Below are positions 49,093 to 61,161 of a stretch of 64,000 nt of DNA, one piece after another (the stretch's first letter is position 1; the number at the start of each line of letters is the position of its first letter). Source of the DNA: Bretschneidera sinensis (Eukaryota; Streptophyta; Magnoliopsida; Brassicales; Akaniaceae). A program made the translations under genes and the position numbers. The notes beneath the pieces were generated by a model. That model was not told the DNA's origin. It saw only the letters and a list, made by a program, of their open reading frames with translations, and ran no database searches. The stretch is taken from NCBI GenBank assembly GCA_023935145.1, contig CM043705.1, positions 53,292,584 through 53,356,583 of the forward strand, written 5' to 3'.

Positions 49093-50251
49093 CTAAACGA
49101 TGAAGCAGATAGGAGGAAGATCGAGCGAACTCCAAAGAGACACTTCACTGCCTTCTTTGATCAAAGAAGAGGAAGAAATAGAAGAATCAGTTTCTATCGA
49201 TGTTTGTGGAATCCTAACTTGTTCTTGCACCACCTCTTGATTACTTTCTTTCTTAACTTCATTTCTCTTTTCCACTTCGTTCGCGCAGTTGCTTCTAAGG
49301 TTAGATAACTGGTCAGACTTTCCTTTTCCCTTTGCATTTCCTAATCCAAGCTTCAGCCTTAGACACTCGGATATTCCATTTAAGGCATAAAGAGAAGCCG
49401 AGAACTTGCGTTCATACTTCATTCTCTTCATAGTCTCCCTAAGCATTGACGGATCATCTTCATAATTCTCCTGCTCCATTGGCTCAACCATCTCCTCTGC
49501 TATCTCAAATGGAGAATAGTAACAAGATGATCTAACAGCATCAACGAACTGAAAATCCATCGCCCCCATATCAATCTCTTCTTCTATTTCATCCTTTAGT
49601 TCATCTTTTCCCTTCCATTTATACTGTAGCAATCAACATTAGTCCAATTATCCTCCAAATGAAATGCACTTACACTACCATCTTCTATTTTAGTAAAACT
49701 CGATTTGAGACAGTCAGTCATGTAATCACTAGTGGTGGAAGGGGTAGCAGTATAACTATTTTCAACGATGTTACAATCTTCAGGCACATTGAAGAAACTG
49801 TCAAAGTTTGAATCTTCTGCTGCATTTTGGCCTTGTAGGTTAACAGGCAGAGTTTCATTCATTGAAGCAGAAGCATTGTTTCTAGCTTTGAGCCTAAGCA
49901 AGAGAAGATTAGTAATCTTTTAAGGAAGAGCTGGGGTTGAATGAGGAGATGGAGTGCAAGGCCAAAAGTTGGTGCGAGTGTCAGCCCCACGGAGCAAGCA
50001 AGCTGCCTCATCATAAGCTCTTGCAGCTTCCTCAGCTGTATCATAAGTGCCCAACCACACTCTTATCTTCTCTATTGTCTTTTATCTCGGCCACCCATCG
50101 CCTTGATGGTCATTGTCTTACCCCAACATATTGCTTTCTTGCTCGCTGTTCTGCTGCTGCTGCAGCCTCCTGTATCATTTGGTCCCACCCCATGTCTCCA
50201 TTACCTCTCTCCTCTTCTCCCCCCATCACTTGCCTTTCTCTTCCTCACCAT
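49093..50251 (-). pseudogene. AP2/ERF transcription factor pseudogene, ERN1/RAP2-11-like
   Basis: Reading from the ATG at 50251, the gene encodes MVRKRKASD, then GWDQMIQEAAAAAEQRARKQ, then an AP2/ERF domain ([49 protein letters not shown]). A long C-terminal region (AMDFQFVDAV, SSCYYSPFEIAEEM, MKRMKYERKFSASLYALNG) follows and ends SLWSSLDLPPICFIV. The frame is broken at least five times: a six-G run (50219-50224) needing five, TGA inside the AP2 domain (50110-50112), a frameshift at about 50061-50080, TAA (49920-49922) and a frameshift near 49620. Intact relatives bind GCC-box-like DNA in the nucleus; ERN1 acts in symbiotic signalling in legumes. No intron is needed to explain the breaks. Confidence 0.85.
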
Positions 50252-53200
50252 GTTTTCCTTTTGTTCTAACTAGTTCTGATTTTTTTATGTTTTTATTTTC
50301 AATTTTATGACAATGTTAAAAGTTGGTGACCCTGATAATATGAAGAGGGTCTCTTTACTTGTTTCAATTTGTGTTATGTATAATGTATATATAAGAGTAA
50401 AGGGAAAATCTGTACAATGACAGGAGATTGTAGCTACTTCTTTGTTCCTTGTTTGATTCGGCTTTCTTATGGAAGCCGTATGGATATTTCACTTTCATGG
50501 TAGAGGAAAAATCGAGAGGAGCAATTCAAGTTAAATACTCATTCTGACTAAGTCAGACTTGGTTACTCTACAGGTTGGAAGCGTACAATTTATACAGTTC
50601 GTATATACAATTTTTTTTAACCATAGCATAAACATACTTACCTTCACTTAAATATATCATTGTTTTTTTCACAATTATGTCCTTTCGGCTAGTACCATCT
50701 AGACCAAACTCCAAAGTGCCCTAATTCATCACTTTACGGTGACGGATCATGGTGAATTCGCGAATCATACGAATTGAGAGAGAAAACGTCATAAATTCGC
50801 GAACTCAAATTGGTCAAGTCGCGAATTATCCTAGAGAAATCCGTATAGTTGTTACTAACTTGCGAAGTTTATGCGCGTTTCACTTGTATGCTTGCCAGCA
50901 AGCATAGGCTAGTGCCGTAGCACTATTACCAAGAGCTGCTTTTGCTGTGGTCTATGCTTTTCTGATCAAATCTGACACAATTTCACTGGTCCAACCTCCG
51001 CTTGTCAAACCAAAAGCAAAATTTATCCAAAACTTTTACTAATATTATTTAAATACCATTATTAAAGAACAAAAGTAAAATAAGAAACTAAAAAATATAA
51101 TAATATTCTAAGGCATATCAATAAGTGACACTTTACTACCATTCAATAAAAGAAATTTAATTGTAGAAAAGTTCTCAAAATAATCTATACAAATATTTTC
51201 TTATGGTAAATATATATAATGGTAATTAATTATAGTGTGATGATTTATAATGTAAAAATTAATTATTGTTTTTTCTTCTCACACTTGCTAATTCTTTTTT
51301 AAGTTATGTATATATATTAAATACAATAAAAAATATTATAATATAAACGCTCTTAAATCACTTTCATTCCATAAAATCATAACACGTTTTCTGGCCACTT
51401 TTGTGAATTTTTTATATCGTTATGTCCTTTTTAGTGGTAACTGCTCATCTACGTTTCTTCAACATCCTTTCTTTCTTAACTTTTTTGTTTCTAATTTAAT
51501 GTAAACTGATATTCTTATGTAAGTTATGAGTTATAAACATTGTAGAAACCAATCTTCTTAAAGTAAAATTATTTTATTAATTTTAATTAGATATTATTTT
51601 TTATAATAATTAAAATAATAATTCTTATAACTTTTCAAAAATTATTTTAATCGCTTTGCATTACTACTAAAATTTCCGAGTGTTATTAAGGATCATCAGC
51701 ACTGTTCCATAGAGTACGGACCACCCAATAAACTCTCATTTCCAGGTGTTTCCAGACTTGACACACGTTGCCAGTTTACAACGGGTTTCGGCACATTAAT
51801 CTTAACATAGCCTTGTTCTAAGGAAAATGAAGCTTAGTAGTTAGTGAACGAGATACAGCCAAACTGGATAAATATTTCCTGGTTAAACTCCAAAAGAAGA
51901 GACGAAACAGCTTATATGCATACAATAATGTTCATCAGTTCCGTTTTTTGTGTTGTTCTTTTTACTCTTTGAAATCACCAACCGTGATTAACACATCCGA
52001 GGCACAATTTATCTTCTAAAATATGTTAGCTTTGTTCTAATACCATTTTAAAAATGGACAGATGGGACCAACACAATCCTAGAAATTGGAGCTATACTCG
52101 TGACCATCTCAGGTGATTTGTGGTTCCAGATACGGCTACATTCTTTAACTATGGCCTACAATGCAAATATGATATTAAGATGTAAAGACTCTGAAAGAAA
52201 ACACCAGATTATATAGTAATGTGATCCCATAAAAACATGAACAAGGAAAGCAAAAAAAGAGGTATTGTCACAGTTATTTCTACTCAATGTCACTTTTCCC
52301 ATTCCAGGAAAAGAATGATATGGAGTGTCAGCCATGCGTAGCCACTAGTTGACTTAGATAACCTTCAGACCAAGCATGATTGCCCACTGTGTTTTGCCCT
52401 AGATTCCCTGTATGAATCGCTAATTGCTTAGCAGTTAGCATCCTTTTAAGCATCGTACCCATTAACCATCTTATTAACCTGAATTATTTCCCTTACACTA
52501 GTAAAGGAAAAACTAATTAGACTTTTGCTTGCTAAGATTGAACCTTAGGTCCACCCCAGACTCTTCCCAACTGCTACCTATTGATTAGAAGTTAGGGATT
52601 ATTCTTGCAACCTATAAAAATGAAAGGCCCCCAATCTTCCCCACCTCTCAACTGTCTGCCCCACCTCACCTTTTCTTTCAAAATTCCCAAGCTTAGTTTT
52701 ATATTCTAGCATAAATTATCACTCCATCAGTTATGTCGAAAACAATTAAGAAAATAAAAGTGGTAGCTGCATTCCATGAAGATCACATGCCAAATCTTAA
52801 CATAGATCACAACTTGTTTTTCTCTAACTTAGGTATCACAACCATGCTTACAGCTGCTACCATTTGAAGCCTCTTCAGTTTCTAAAGCTGCTCCAATATA
52901 TCTTGACAGCTTCTAACGTTAAATTTTAAAGCTAAAACTATAGTGGGAAGAAGACGATCCATTGTGCTGCTAGTCCTCATTTTAGTTTTTGTAAAAGAAG
53001 CAGTTCTGATGTCAAGATCATTCCATAGTCTCATTTATTCTGTATTTCAATAGTTTTGGCACTACCAGATACTTCAGAACCGGGTGACGTTAGCAACAAC
53101 GAGTTGTCGCTCAATCAATGTTCTTACATTTTATCTAGCATAAGACAAAAGAATATGTTTTAGCATGTGAATGTTGTAGACCATTGATTGCCAATCCTCA

Positions 53201-53762
53201 ATGCCTTTATTCTCCCTTCTGATATGAAAGTTCATGAACTTATTATAACTAATGTAAAATTTGGAGTTGACTTGATTAAGAACAGTCACACAAATAAACT
53301 AGCCGAGTATCACAGACATTGTAAAGTTTGTTATTTGAACCTGCACTTTATATAAAGTTCAACAAAAAATGCAAATAGATAATACAGAAGGTTATTGAAA
53401 AACTCAGATCCAATAACAAATACTCTGGAATATTATGTTTGTTAAAACTATGCTGAAATAATGATTTCAGAAAGAAAAAAAATTCCAATTTAGTAAAAAG
53501 TATAATTCAAACTATTTTTACTGGATTGAATAGCTCATGGTTGATTTTGAAGTTAATAGACTTACAGAGACATGCAAGAATGGACTAACACACTTGCATA
53601 CAGAAAAAAATATGCACTTCCTGGAAAGCTTTTAGTGCTCATGGTTGGGGGGAAAAAGAAGAACGAAAATCAAGCATCAAGTATGATATGATAGTAAAGA
53701 AAAGATCCCACTATTACCAGTTACCTCAATATGATACAAAGACTAATACCTGAGTCTCAAAC
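50252..53762. other. Intergenic region between the ERF pseudogene and the OSCA-like exons
   Basis: No gene I can support on either strand. It includes the former promoter of the ERF pseudogene (50252-50900) and the 3' flank of the OSCA-like gene. Confidence 0.5.
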
Positions 53763-54231
53763 TTAAACAGACGATATAAGAGGAATGCTAAGATTGTCAC
53801 TGTTTGCAGAGTACTGAATTGGCAAAATAGCTGGGTCCTGATAGGTAGTGACCAGTTCATTGTAAAATTCTGCCATTGTAGCATCATTCTGGTCCTCCCT
53901 GTCTCTCTTTATCAAAACCTGAAAACATGAAAAACCAGATAAACATAGGCAGTAGCAACAAATATGGGTGTGATTTTATTCTGGAAAGTAAACACACCTC
54001 AGCAGGATAAGCAACGAATATGGGTAGGAAGCGTTTTCGGCAGTACTCATTAAAGATAAGTGTGAGAAATGGAAGAGGAAAAATTAAGGTTGATGCAAGA
54101 GAGAGCTTCTTCAGTGTAAAATTTCCCACAGCAATTGCATGCATGAGTACCAGAGAAAAGATCATAGAATTGTGCACAGTAGGCCAAAACTTCCCTGCTG
54201 TTTCATACCTAGGTGCATATACATTTATGAA
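53763..54231 (-). CDS. CSC1/OSCA-type calcium-permeable channel, last two exons only
   Basis: Exons 53998-54231 (78 codons) and 53763-53918 (52 codons) are joined in phase 0 by a GT-AG intron; the stop is TAA at 53763-53765. The protein segment starts [20 protein letters not shown], continues through membrane-spanning sequence ([32 protein letters not shown]) and ends in a polar tail with [20 protein letters not shown]. This is the C-terminus of DUF221/CSC1-like (HYP1/RXW8 group) proteins, which form osmosensitive calcium channels in the plasma membrane. The first exon shown has a clean acceptor (ATGCAG), so more exons should lie to the right. None is visible to 64000; the space is filled with transposons. 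It is either a gene with a very large intron or a truncated remnant. Confidence 0.8.
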
Positions 54232-54393
54232 CTGCATGATAAACAGTCTACGCATCAGTACAAATTATATCAAAATTAATTCCAAAAATTCTAGCAATCT
54301 GGAACTACTAATATCTTTTAAGAACCACAAAATGAAATTGCTGGTTGCTGGTCCCTTTATTTGCTTGAAAAATAGTAATTGAGGTAGACCATT

Positions 54394-56400
54394 TGATGTA
54401 GGACAGGAAATAAAGAGAAGAATAGGAGAAATAGAAACCACACAACCCTGGAGATTGGAAGAGAAGTTAGGTTACCTGGAGAGGTTGAGAAGAAATTGAT
54501 ACTCTATCTCTAATGCAGAGATTTTTAAGAACCTAATCCTATTCCAACACTTTAACTAAAGAAATTCAATATTGATCGAATACCATGTCTTAATTCTATT
54601 CCAAGAACTTAAATTCTAATAAATTATTATGTCCTAAGATCCCTACTAAAATATAATTCTCTCTTGATTGTAAAATTACAAATTTGTCCTCGTACTTTTC
54701 TATACCCCATGATTCTCCACCATTTAGAAAAAATTGGATATCGAGTTTTAAGTGAGGAAGCAGAAATATCGATGATACTTGTAGAAATAAAGCATAATCA
54801 TGAGATTCTTGAAGAACGAGGTCTCTGCCGAAAGAAAAAATTTTGAGTGAGAATGTTGGTTGTGGAGATGCTTCAAACCAAATAGGCAAAATAAAATCAA
54901 GTAGTAGCCTATATATCAACCATGATCTCACTCATGTCTTCAATCTTCTAGTGAACTTGCTCTACATGTGAAGGAAGAATTATGGCTAGATGAACCTCTT
55001 GATCAACTTCTTCATCTACCGGTGCCCTTTCTGATTTCTTCTCATCAGCCACATAATCTTCCATAAGATTTGCAATTTCTGGACATAAAGCATCATGCTT
55101 TTTACTATACACATTGGAAGAAATACCAAAAAATTGAAGCTTCAAACGACAATGTTCAAGAACTCGTTCGGATAAATTCTGAGCAATGAGCAAAACTTCC
55201 TGATTGTCCTTTCTAACAATAGCTAAACTGGGAGAGAACTTTGAGAACATCGGACATGATTGTCTCCATACAAGAAAAGGCATCCTCCTGATGATAATCC
55301 TTTATGGTCGTAAGAAAATGCTGAAACATATTGATAATCAACGTACCACATCCAAGATCTAGCATCACTAGACATAATTTTACCTTGGCGAAAATCTCAA
55401 GAATTGAGGTCCTCTTAGCATAGGATCTATTAGACCAGTCTAGATTTTCAAACGAGGACATAATCAGCTAAAAGACCTCATTCATTTGATAATCACCTTA
55501 AGAGGTGTTTGGTGCATTTATTCTTGCCAACTCAGTGAGGCAAGAGGTGAGGTGACTACAATTTTCATATCAATATGTGAATGCTTGAAAAGTTGGTCAA
55601 TAACTAAAACTTTCATCAACAAAGTAAGTGTCTTTTGTAGCAATATAGGAGGTGATTGTGTTACCTTTGAAAGATATAATTTAGCTTTATCAAGAATACA
55701 AATGAGCTTATCAACCGAAGAATGAGGAATTGTAAGCTTATACCAAATTTCGGTGAGTTGTTGGTCAAGTTCAAAAATAGACAACATATTTCTAATTTAA
55801 ACAAATTAGAAATAGTTGAAAACAGAAACATAAATAAAGCATGAAAATGAAACTTTTATTTTGTTGCTTTTTTCCATTTTTTCTATGTTTTTTCCTTTTC
55901 TTTTTTTTTCTTTTTTTTTTTAAAAAAAAGAGATTAAATAAAACAAACAAATTGAAAGATGAATACAAAGCCTTAGAAATCTGCATAAACAGATATGTAG
56001 TAGTTGGTCAAAGACAAGTCGACTTTGATCAGAAAACAGATTAGCAACATCGGCAACAATGGTGTAGGTGGTGGGTTATACTCGTCGGAAACTTCCACAC
56101 GTTGTGGTAGACTGGTAGCGGTGGAGGTTACCATATCTGACTCTCCCTCTCTACTATTTGTCTTTTGAAACAGACGATCTATTATTGTCCACGATATGTT
56201 TTTATTTTTTTGAAATGTAAGACCTTTGTTTTGATACCAAACTAATTTAGGACAAGAAATAAAGAGAAGAAATATAGAAGAAATATAAACAAGACTATCC
56301 TGAGAATTGGAAAAAAAATCAAGCCACTCTAGAGTTTGAGAAAAAATTAATACTCAATATGAGAAGAAGTTGATATTCAATATCAATATTTTTTTAAGGT
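54394..56400 (-). mobile_element. Small LTR-element-like unit carrying a PDS5 fragment
   Basis: Two direct repeats of about 145 bp (54394-54540 and 56247-56400) share taggacaggaaataaagaga and the GA-rich sequence after it. On the minus strand the right copy is followed by TTGGTATCAAAAC (56228-56240), which resembles the tRNA-iMet primer site, so the right copy is the end of a 5' LTR. The left copy ends CCTACATCA, a proper LTR end. The interior holds no gag or pol that I recognise, only a PDS5-like retrocopy and a 53-codon ATG frame (55973-56134). It may be a non-autonomous, gene-carrying LTR element. The right LTR is incomplete or diverged beyond 56400. Confidence 0.6.
54950..55790 (-). pseudogene. 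Intronless PDS5 (cohesin regulator) retropseudogene fragment
   Basis: Successive frames match the N-terminal HEAT-repeat region of plant PDS5 proteins. In order, minus sense: ELDQQLTEIWYKL, SSVDKLICILDKAKLYLSKV, VIDQLFKHSHIDMKI, then after a frameshift SCLTELARINAPN and MNEVF, then SSFENL, SYAKRTSILEIFAKV, LVMLDLGCGTLIINMFQHF, KDYHQEDAFSCMETIM, and after another shift VRKDNQEVLLIAQNLSERVL. In functional homologues this region spans several exons; here it is uninterrupted, indicating reverse transcription of an mRNA. Stops and frameshifts (about 55490-55530, 55440-55455 and 55240) make it non-functional. PDS5 binds cohesin and controls sister-chromatid cohesion. Confidence 0.78.
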
Positions 56401-56611
56401 AAATGTCGTAATTGAGTCTTTATAGTTTTAATTTAAACAATGAGATCCCAACTTGACAAAATCAAAACAATTTAATCCTTTTAACATGATGCCTTAAAAA
56501 AAAATTAGCTGAACACATGTGAAATATCAAAATTACCCTGAAGAGAATCAAAACTTAAAAACCGAACATTCTCTTCTCTTTCCTTGACCGAAAGTAGCAA
56601 TACTAGTAGTC

Positions 56612-57300
56612 ATGGAAGTGGGCTTGCAAGCACAGAGACTGAGTTGCAGACAGAGTTCTGTTTCTATGCTATGTGGTATTAGGTGTTCTTTTGTTTTGAT
56701 TTTGAGCAAATAATAGGACGGCACAGGACGAGTGGCTCTGGGATCTTATATGCACAAGGCACTGGGCCAACATCGAGCAGGTCAGATCCGGCTCTGGCTT
56801 CCGTCAACTCCGCTTATTGGCCTCTCTCTAAGACCCAATCACCGTCGTATTCTTCCCTTTGTTGCAGAACCCTCCAGGGCCGTCTCCTGAGTCGGGGAAT
56901 TGGAGCTCCTAGCGACGGCACTGGTGGATACGGGACGGAATCAGCTAGGACGACGCTGGAATCGGTGAAGACCTTGAAAGGGGTGGAGGAGAAATTGACT
57001 CTGTTAACCGTCGCGGTAAGGATTTGACTCTGTTAACCTCATTCTCAGAAGAGAACAACAAAGCATTGAGCATTCTGGGAAGTCATGTAATTGAAATGTT
57101 AGTCTCTCTCCGTTCCCTTGGAAAAAAACATTGAAATGTCTCCAAAAGATCTGAACTGCCGTACATCTGAGATTTCCAAGGTAGACGCTTCATGTACTGT
57201 TGATGGGGTGCGGTAGGGTTTGCCGAAGGTGCCAATGATTTGTTTTTCTCCTGGCTGTGCATTATGGTTGTTTTATCTAATGGGTTCATAACAGTTTACT
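56612..57300 (+). other. Exon-like stretch of an unrecognised host sequence
   Basis: GC content rises sharply at 56720-57020. An ATG at 56612 opens a 33-codon frame (MEVGLQAQRLSCRQSS...). A second frame (56683-57027) runs through SRGIGAPSDGTGGYG and ESARTTLESVKTLKGVEEKL, then has gtaagg near 57016. The 15-mer ttgactctgttaacc occurs on both sides of that point (56995 and 57026). A further fragment, NNKALSILGSHVIEMLVSLR, is readable near 57057. This could be the first exon or a retrocopy of a host gene; I do not recognise it. Confidence 0.3.
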
Positions 57301-57630
57301 ACCTAGATAGTTTATTCATCGACTCTCTTTTTTCGCAAATTATAAACCAGTTTACGTGAGTTAAATTTTTTGCATATGTTCTTCTCAACAGATCTGTCAG
57401 TTTTAAGCATTTTATTTATTATTTTACTCATAACCCCTTCTTTGTAGTCTGCCTCTGGATTTTCACTAGATGGATGTTGGGAGACTGGTTTGTTTCTTTT
57501 GTTCTTTGGTTGTGGTTTCTCTTTCTCTCTCCCCCCTTCGCCTACCACCCAAAAAAAACCAAAAAGTTGTTTCCGTTCACGAGTAGACAATTTGCTGACA
57601 TACCTGAATAGATCTAGGACTTGCAAAATG
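57301..57630. other. Flank left of copia element G
   Basis: AT-rich sequence between the exon-like block and the LTR of element G. No supported gene. A clear target duplication for G could not be identified because G's right end lies beyond the window. Confidence 0.4.
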
Positions 57631-57829
57631 GTAAGCAAAAGACAGTTTGAGAGAGTAGAAAACAATTCTCCGTCATCACGTATTAAGATACAAAACTAAG
57701 GTTATAAATAGCACTAACTAACTAGAATTAGTTACATAACCAGCTAAGATACAACTAGACTAATGACAGCTAGGAAGCAGCAAATCAAATAACTCAGCTA
57801 ACTAATTTTAATATTTACAAAGCCTAATA
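57631..57829 (-). repeat. 3' LTR of element G
   Basis: Starts TATTAGGC in minus sense directly after the polypurine tract. The segment aagcaaaagacagtttgagagagtagaaaac (57635-57665) matches the start of the other LTR at 62344-62375. Homology ends before the expected TAATA terminus, so the outer end is approximate. Confidence 0.65.
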
Positions 57830-58154
57830 CTTTCCCTCAATGGACTGTGAATATCTTTAACAACCATCTTAGATAAAAGAGGAAACAATAAGGAAGAAAG
57901 TAAAGCTTTGGTAAAGACATCTGCAAGTTGATGTTGAGATCGAATTGGCATGAGTTTGATAAAGCCTTCAGTGACTTTATCACGAATGAAGTGGTAGTCG
58001 ATTTCTATATGTTTAGTCCTCTCATGAAATATTGGATTTGAAGTAATATGAACAGTAGCCTGATTGTCACAAAAAAGAAATGCTGGAGAGGAAACATCAA
58101 CCTGAAAGTCTTTTAACAATTAGTGTATCCAAAGCAATTCACAAGCAGTGGAAG
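57808..58154 (-). pseudogene. Element G RNase H
   Basis: Encodes [36 protein letters not shown] and [11 protein letters not shown], the copia RNase H C-terminus. The frame now runs through the polypurine tract and seven codons into the LTR. It is separated from the upstream RNase H part ([11 protein letters not shown], about 58285) by frameshifts. Confidence 0.85.
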
Positions 58155-60197
58155 CTAAAGCTTTGTACTCTGCCTCAACAGAGGATCTTGAAACTGTGGT
58201 TTGCTTCTTAGCTTTCCATGAGACCAAAAAGTCACCAATGAAAATACAAAAACCAGTGATAGACTTTTTGTATCCAAACAAGAACCCCAATCAGAATCTG
58301 AGAAAGCCTTCAGTTTGAGGGAAGATGAAGAAGAGAAAAATAATCCTTGACCAGGATTGAATTTAAGATATCTGAGAAGATGATGTACAGCTTTCAAATG
58401 AGGTAAACGGGGTTGAGCCAAAAATTGACTCAGTTTGTGGACAGCAAAAGTGATATTCGGTCTAGAAAGAGTGAGATAAAGAAGACGACCAATAAGACGT
58501 CTATACTGAGATATATTAGTAAGGAGATCACCATCAACAACATTAAGCTGAACTTTAGGATCCATAGGAACACTTGCAGGCTTATAAGCAAGAAACTTTG
58601 TGTCTTCAAGTAACTGAAGGGTATAATGTCTCTGAGATAGAACAATTCCTTTGGCTGATTTAGCAATCTCAAGGCCAAAAAAATATTTCAAAGATCCCAA
58701 GTCTTTGAGTTTAAACTAACTGTGAAGAAAACACTTCAGAGAGTCTATAACTTGAGTGTTTGGACCAGTGATGATAGTATCATCAACGTAAACCAGCAAG
58801 ACAGCAAAAGAAGTCCCCGAACCTTTAGTAAACAAAGAGTAATCAGACTTGGACTGAGTGAAACCAAACTGAACAAGAGCTTGAGAAAATTTTGAATACC
58901 ATTGTCTCGAAGCTTGCTTGAGACCATAGATGGACTTATGAAGTTTGCAAACCAGTTTTCCTCCTTGTTTAAGATTCTCCCCCTTACTACCATAACCAAG
59001 AGGAAGATCCATATAGACTTCCTCAAATAAGTCCCCATTAAGAAAAGCATTGTTCACATCAAGTTGAACCAAATCCCAATTTTGACTTGTGGCAAGAGCC
59101 AACAAGACTTTGACAATAACAAACTTTGCCACAGGAGAGAAGGTTTCAATGAAGTCAAGTCCTTCTTGTTGAGTGTATCCCTTAGCTACCAACCGGGCTT
59201 TGTGTCGTTTTATGGAGCCATCAGACTTGTGTTTTATCTTGTAAATCCATTTACAACCAATAGAATGTTTCCCTTTTGGTAAAGAAACAACTGACCAGGT
59301 GTTGTTGAACTCCATAGCGTCTAATACAGCTTTCATAGCACCCATCCATTGTGAAAATTTAACAGACTGGTGATAAAATTGAGGCTCATACTGAGAAGAG
59401 ACATTCATAACAAAGTTCTTATGAGAAGAAGATAGAGACCCATAAGACAAATAATTGGTCAAAGGATATGAAGTATCACAAATAGGAAATTCCTTATGGG
59501 ACAATAAATTGCAATGAAAATCCCTGTGATAAGATGTAGGTTTAGTGACCCTTAAAGACTGTCGAAGAGGAACTTCATCAGGAGAAAGATCATGAACTGA
59601 TAAATCAGGAACAAAAGACTCTTTATGTTGACTAATATCAGAGATGTCTTGAAGATCAGTTTGAATAAGGGCTGTACACTGATAAACTATAGGAACCTCA
59701 AGAGAAGATATAGGCAAGACAAGATCAAGGAAAATATCAACCAACTTGTCTAAAGCAACCACAATGTGAAAAGGGAAAGATTTCCTCATGAAAAAAATAA
59801 TATCTCTTGAGATAAAAATCTGCTTGGATTGAACATCATAGAGCTTGTATCCTTTCATTCCAGGAGGATAACCAAGTAGAACACAAACCCAAGATCGAGG
59901 TTGAAACTTGGTTTTACGAGCAGTGAGAGTTGAAGCAAAAGCCAAACAGCCGAAAACTCTGAAAGATGAGTAATCAACAACAAATTTGTAAAGAATTTCA
60001 TAGGGAGTTCTTTGATTAAGTAATGGAGGTGTCCTATTGATGAGAAAGGTAGCAGTGAGAATACATTCACTCCAAAATTGAATAGGAACTTTGGACTGAA
60101 AATACAAAGCTCGAGCAACATTAAGCAAATGTTGATGTTTTCTCTCCACAACCGAGTTTTGTTGTGGCCTGTCCACACAAGAGAACTGATGTAACAC
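58155..60197 (-). pseudogene. Element G integrase C-terminus and reverse transcriptase
   Basis: Integrase end: RPQQNSVVERKHQHLLNVAR (containing the catalytic glutamate), FWSECILTATFLINRTP, GCLAFASTL and LLGYPPGMKGYKLYD. RT: WKWIYKIKHKSDG-type start (GCKWIYKIKHKSDGSIKR), [53 protein letters not shown] and the active site YVDDTIITG. A TAG (58716-58718) splits RT before KLKDLGSLKYFFGLEIA. RNase H then begins (YLTLSRPNITFAVHKLSQF). Without the stop and one late frameshift it would be a normal length copia RT. Confidence 0.9.
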
Positions 60198-60207
60198 ACC
60201 TTTTGCA

Positions 60208-61149
60208 TTAAATTAAAAAATCAGTAAATGCCAACTCAGGGGCATTATCAGATCTGAAAACTTTTATTTTGGCATTGAACTGAGTAGTTATCATATTGAA
60301 GAACTTGGGAATAATAACACTAACATCTGACTTTTGTTTAAACAAGAAAATCCATGTAAAACGAGTGCAAGCATCCACCAAAGTCAGAAAAAATCTATAT
60401 CCAGAATGTGAAAAAACATGATAAGGTCCCCAAATATCACAATGAACAAAATCAAAGGGAAATTGAGACATGTGATTATGGAAATCAAAAGACAACCTTT
60501 TTTGTTTGGCTAAAGGATAAATATAACAAGGAATAGCTTTATTGAATCCGGAAGTGTCATAATGCAGCTGGTTTTTCAAACTATCCAACCTTTTGAAAGA
60601 TAAATGGCCAAGTTTATTATGCCAAACATGAGCAGAAATATTATTAACATAAGTTGTAGAAACAGAACTCAAAATAGCAGCATCAAGCACATAAAGGTCT
60701 TCAAACTTTTCACCATTGCCAATCATCTTCTTGCTGTTGAGGTCCTGAATTATGAAGCAATCAGGAAAAAAATTGACTGTAAGCTGTGAAGCATTCGTAA
60801 GAGCACTCACAGAAAGCAGGTTAAATTTGAACTGAGGAACAAACAAGACATCCTTGAGAATTAACATAGTACTTAGCCTAACATCACCACTGAAACTGAC
60901 AGGAATTCGAGTATGATTGGGCCAAGTGTGAGTAGAATTCTGTATAGATCGCATAGACATAAAAACAGAAGCATTGGAACATATATGTCTGGTAGCACCT
61001 GAATCAACTATCCAAAACTGAGTGGAAGAGAAGATAGGATTCAAGGAAGCTGAGAAACATGTACCTGTAATATAAGAAACAGTTGGAACATCATGTTGAT
61101 CATTAGTTGTCTTAACAGAAGTTGCCAAATGACTGGAAAGCATGGCCAT
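60208..61149 (-). pseudogene. Element G protease and integrase N-terminus
   Basis: Protease active site FWIVDSGATRHICS, then LKDVLFVPQFKFNLLSVSAL. GAG-pre-integrase follows, with HNKLGHLSFKRLDSLKN (zinc-binding histidines) and CYIYPLAKQKRLSF, in which the CxxC has become CxxY. The core is FDFVHCDIWGPYHV (first D) and KIKVFRSDNAPELAFTDF (second D). It ends at a stop (60208) caused by a frameshift. It is in the same frame as gag, separated by one TAG. Confidence 0.9.
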
Positions 61150-61161
61150 TAGCTGCTGGTA

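Noticed and set aside
49937..50310. Plus-strand frames of 65-110 codons opposite the ERF pseudogene
   Set aside because: Antisense shadows of the AP2/ERF coding sequence.
54596..54931. Minus-strand 111-codon frame next to the PDS5 fragment
   Set aside because: Not similar to PDS5 or any gag/pol that I recognise; it overlaps the presumed LTR and is probably chance.
57312..57699. Frames on both strands left of element G (117 and 69 codons)
   Set aside because: Low complexity, no motif, and the plus frame runs into the LTR of G.
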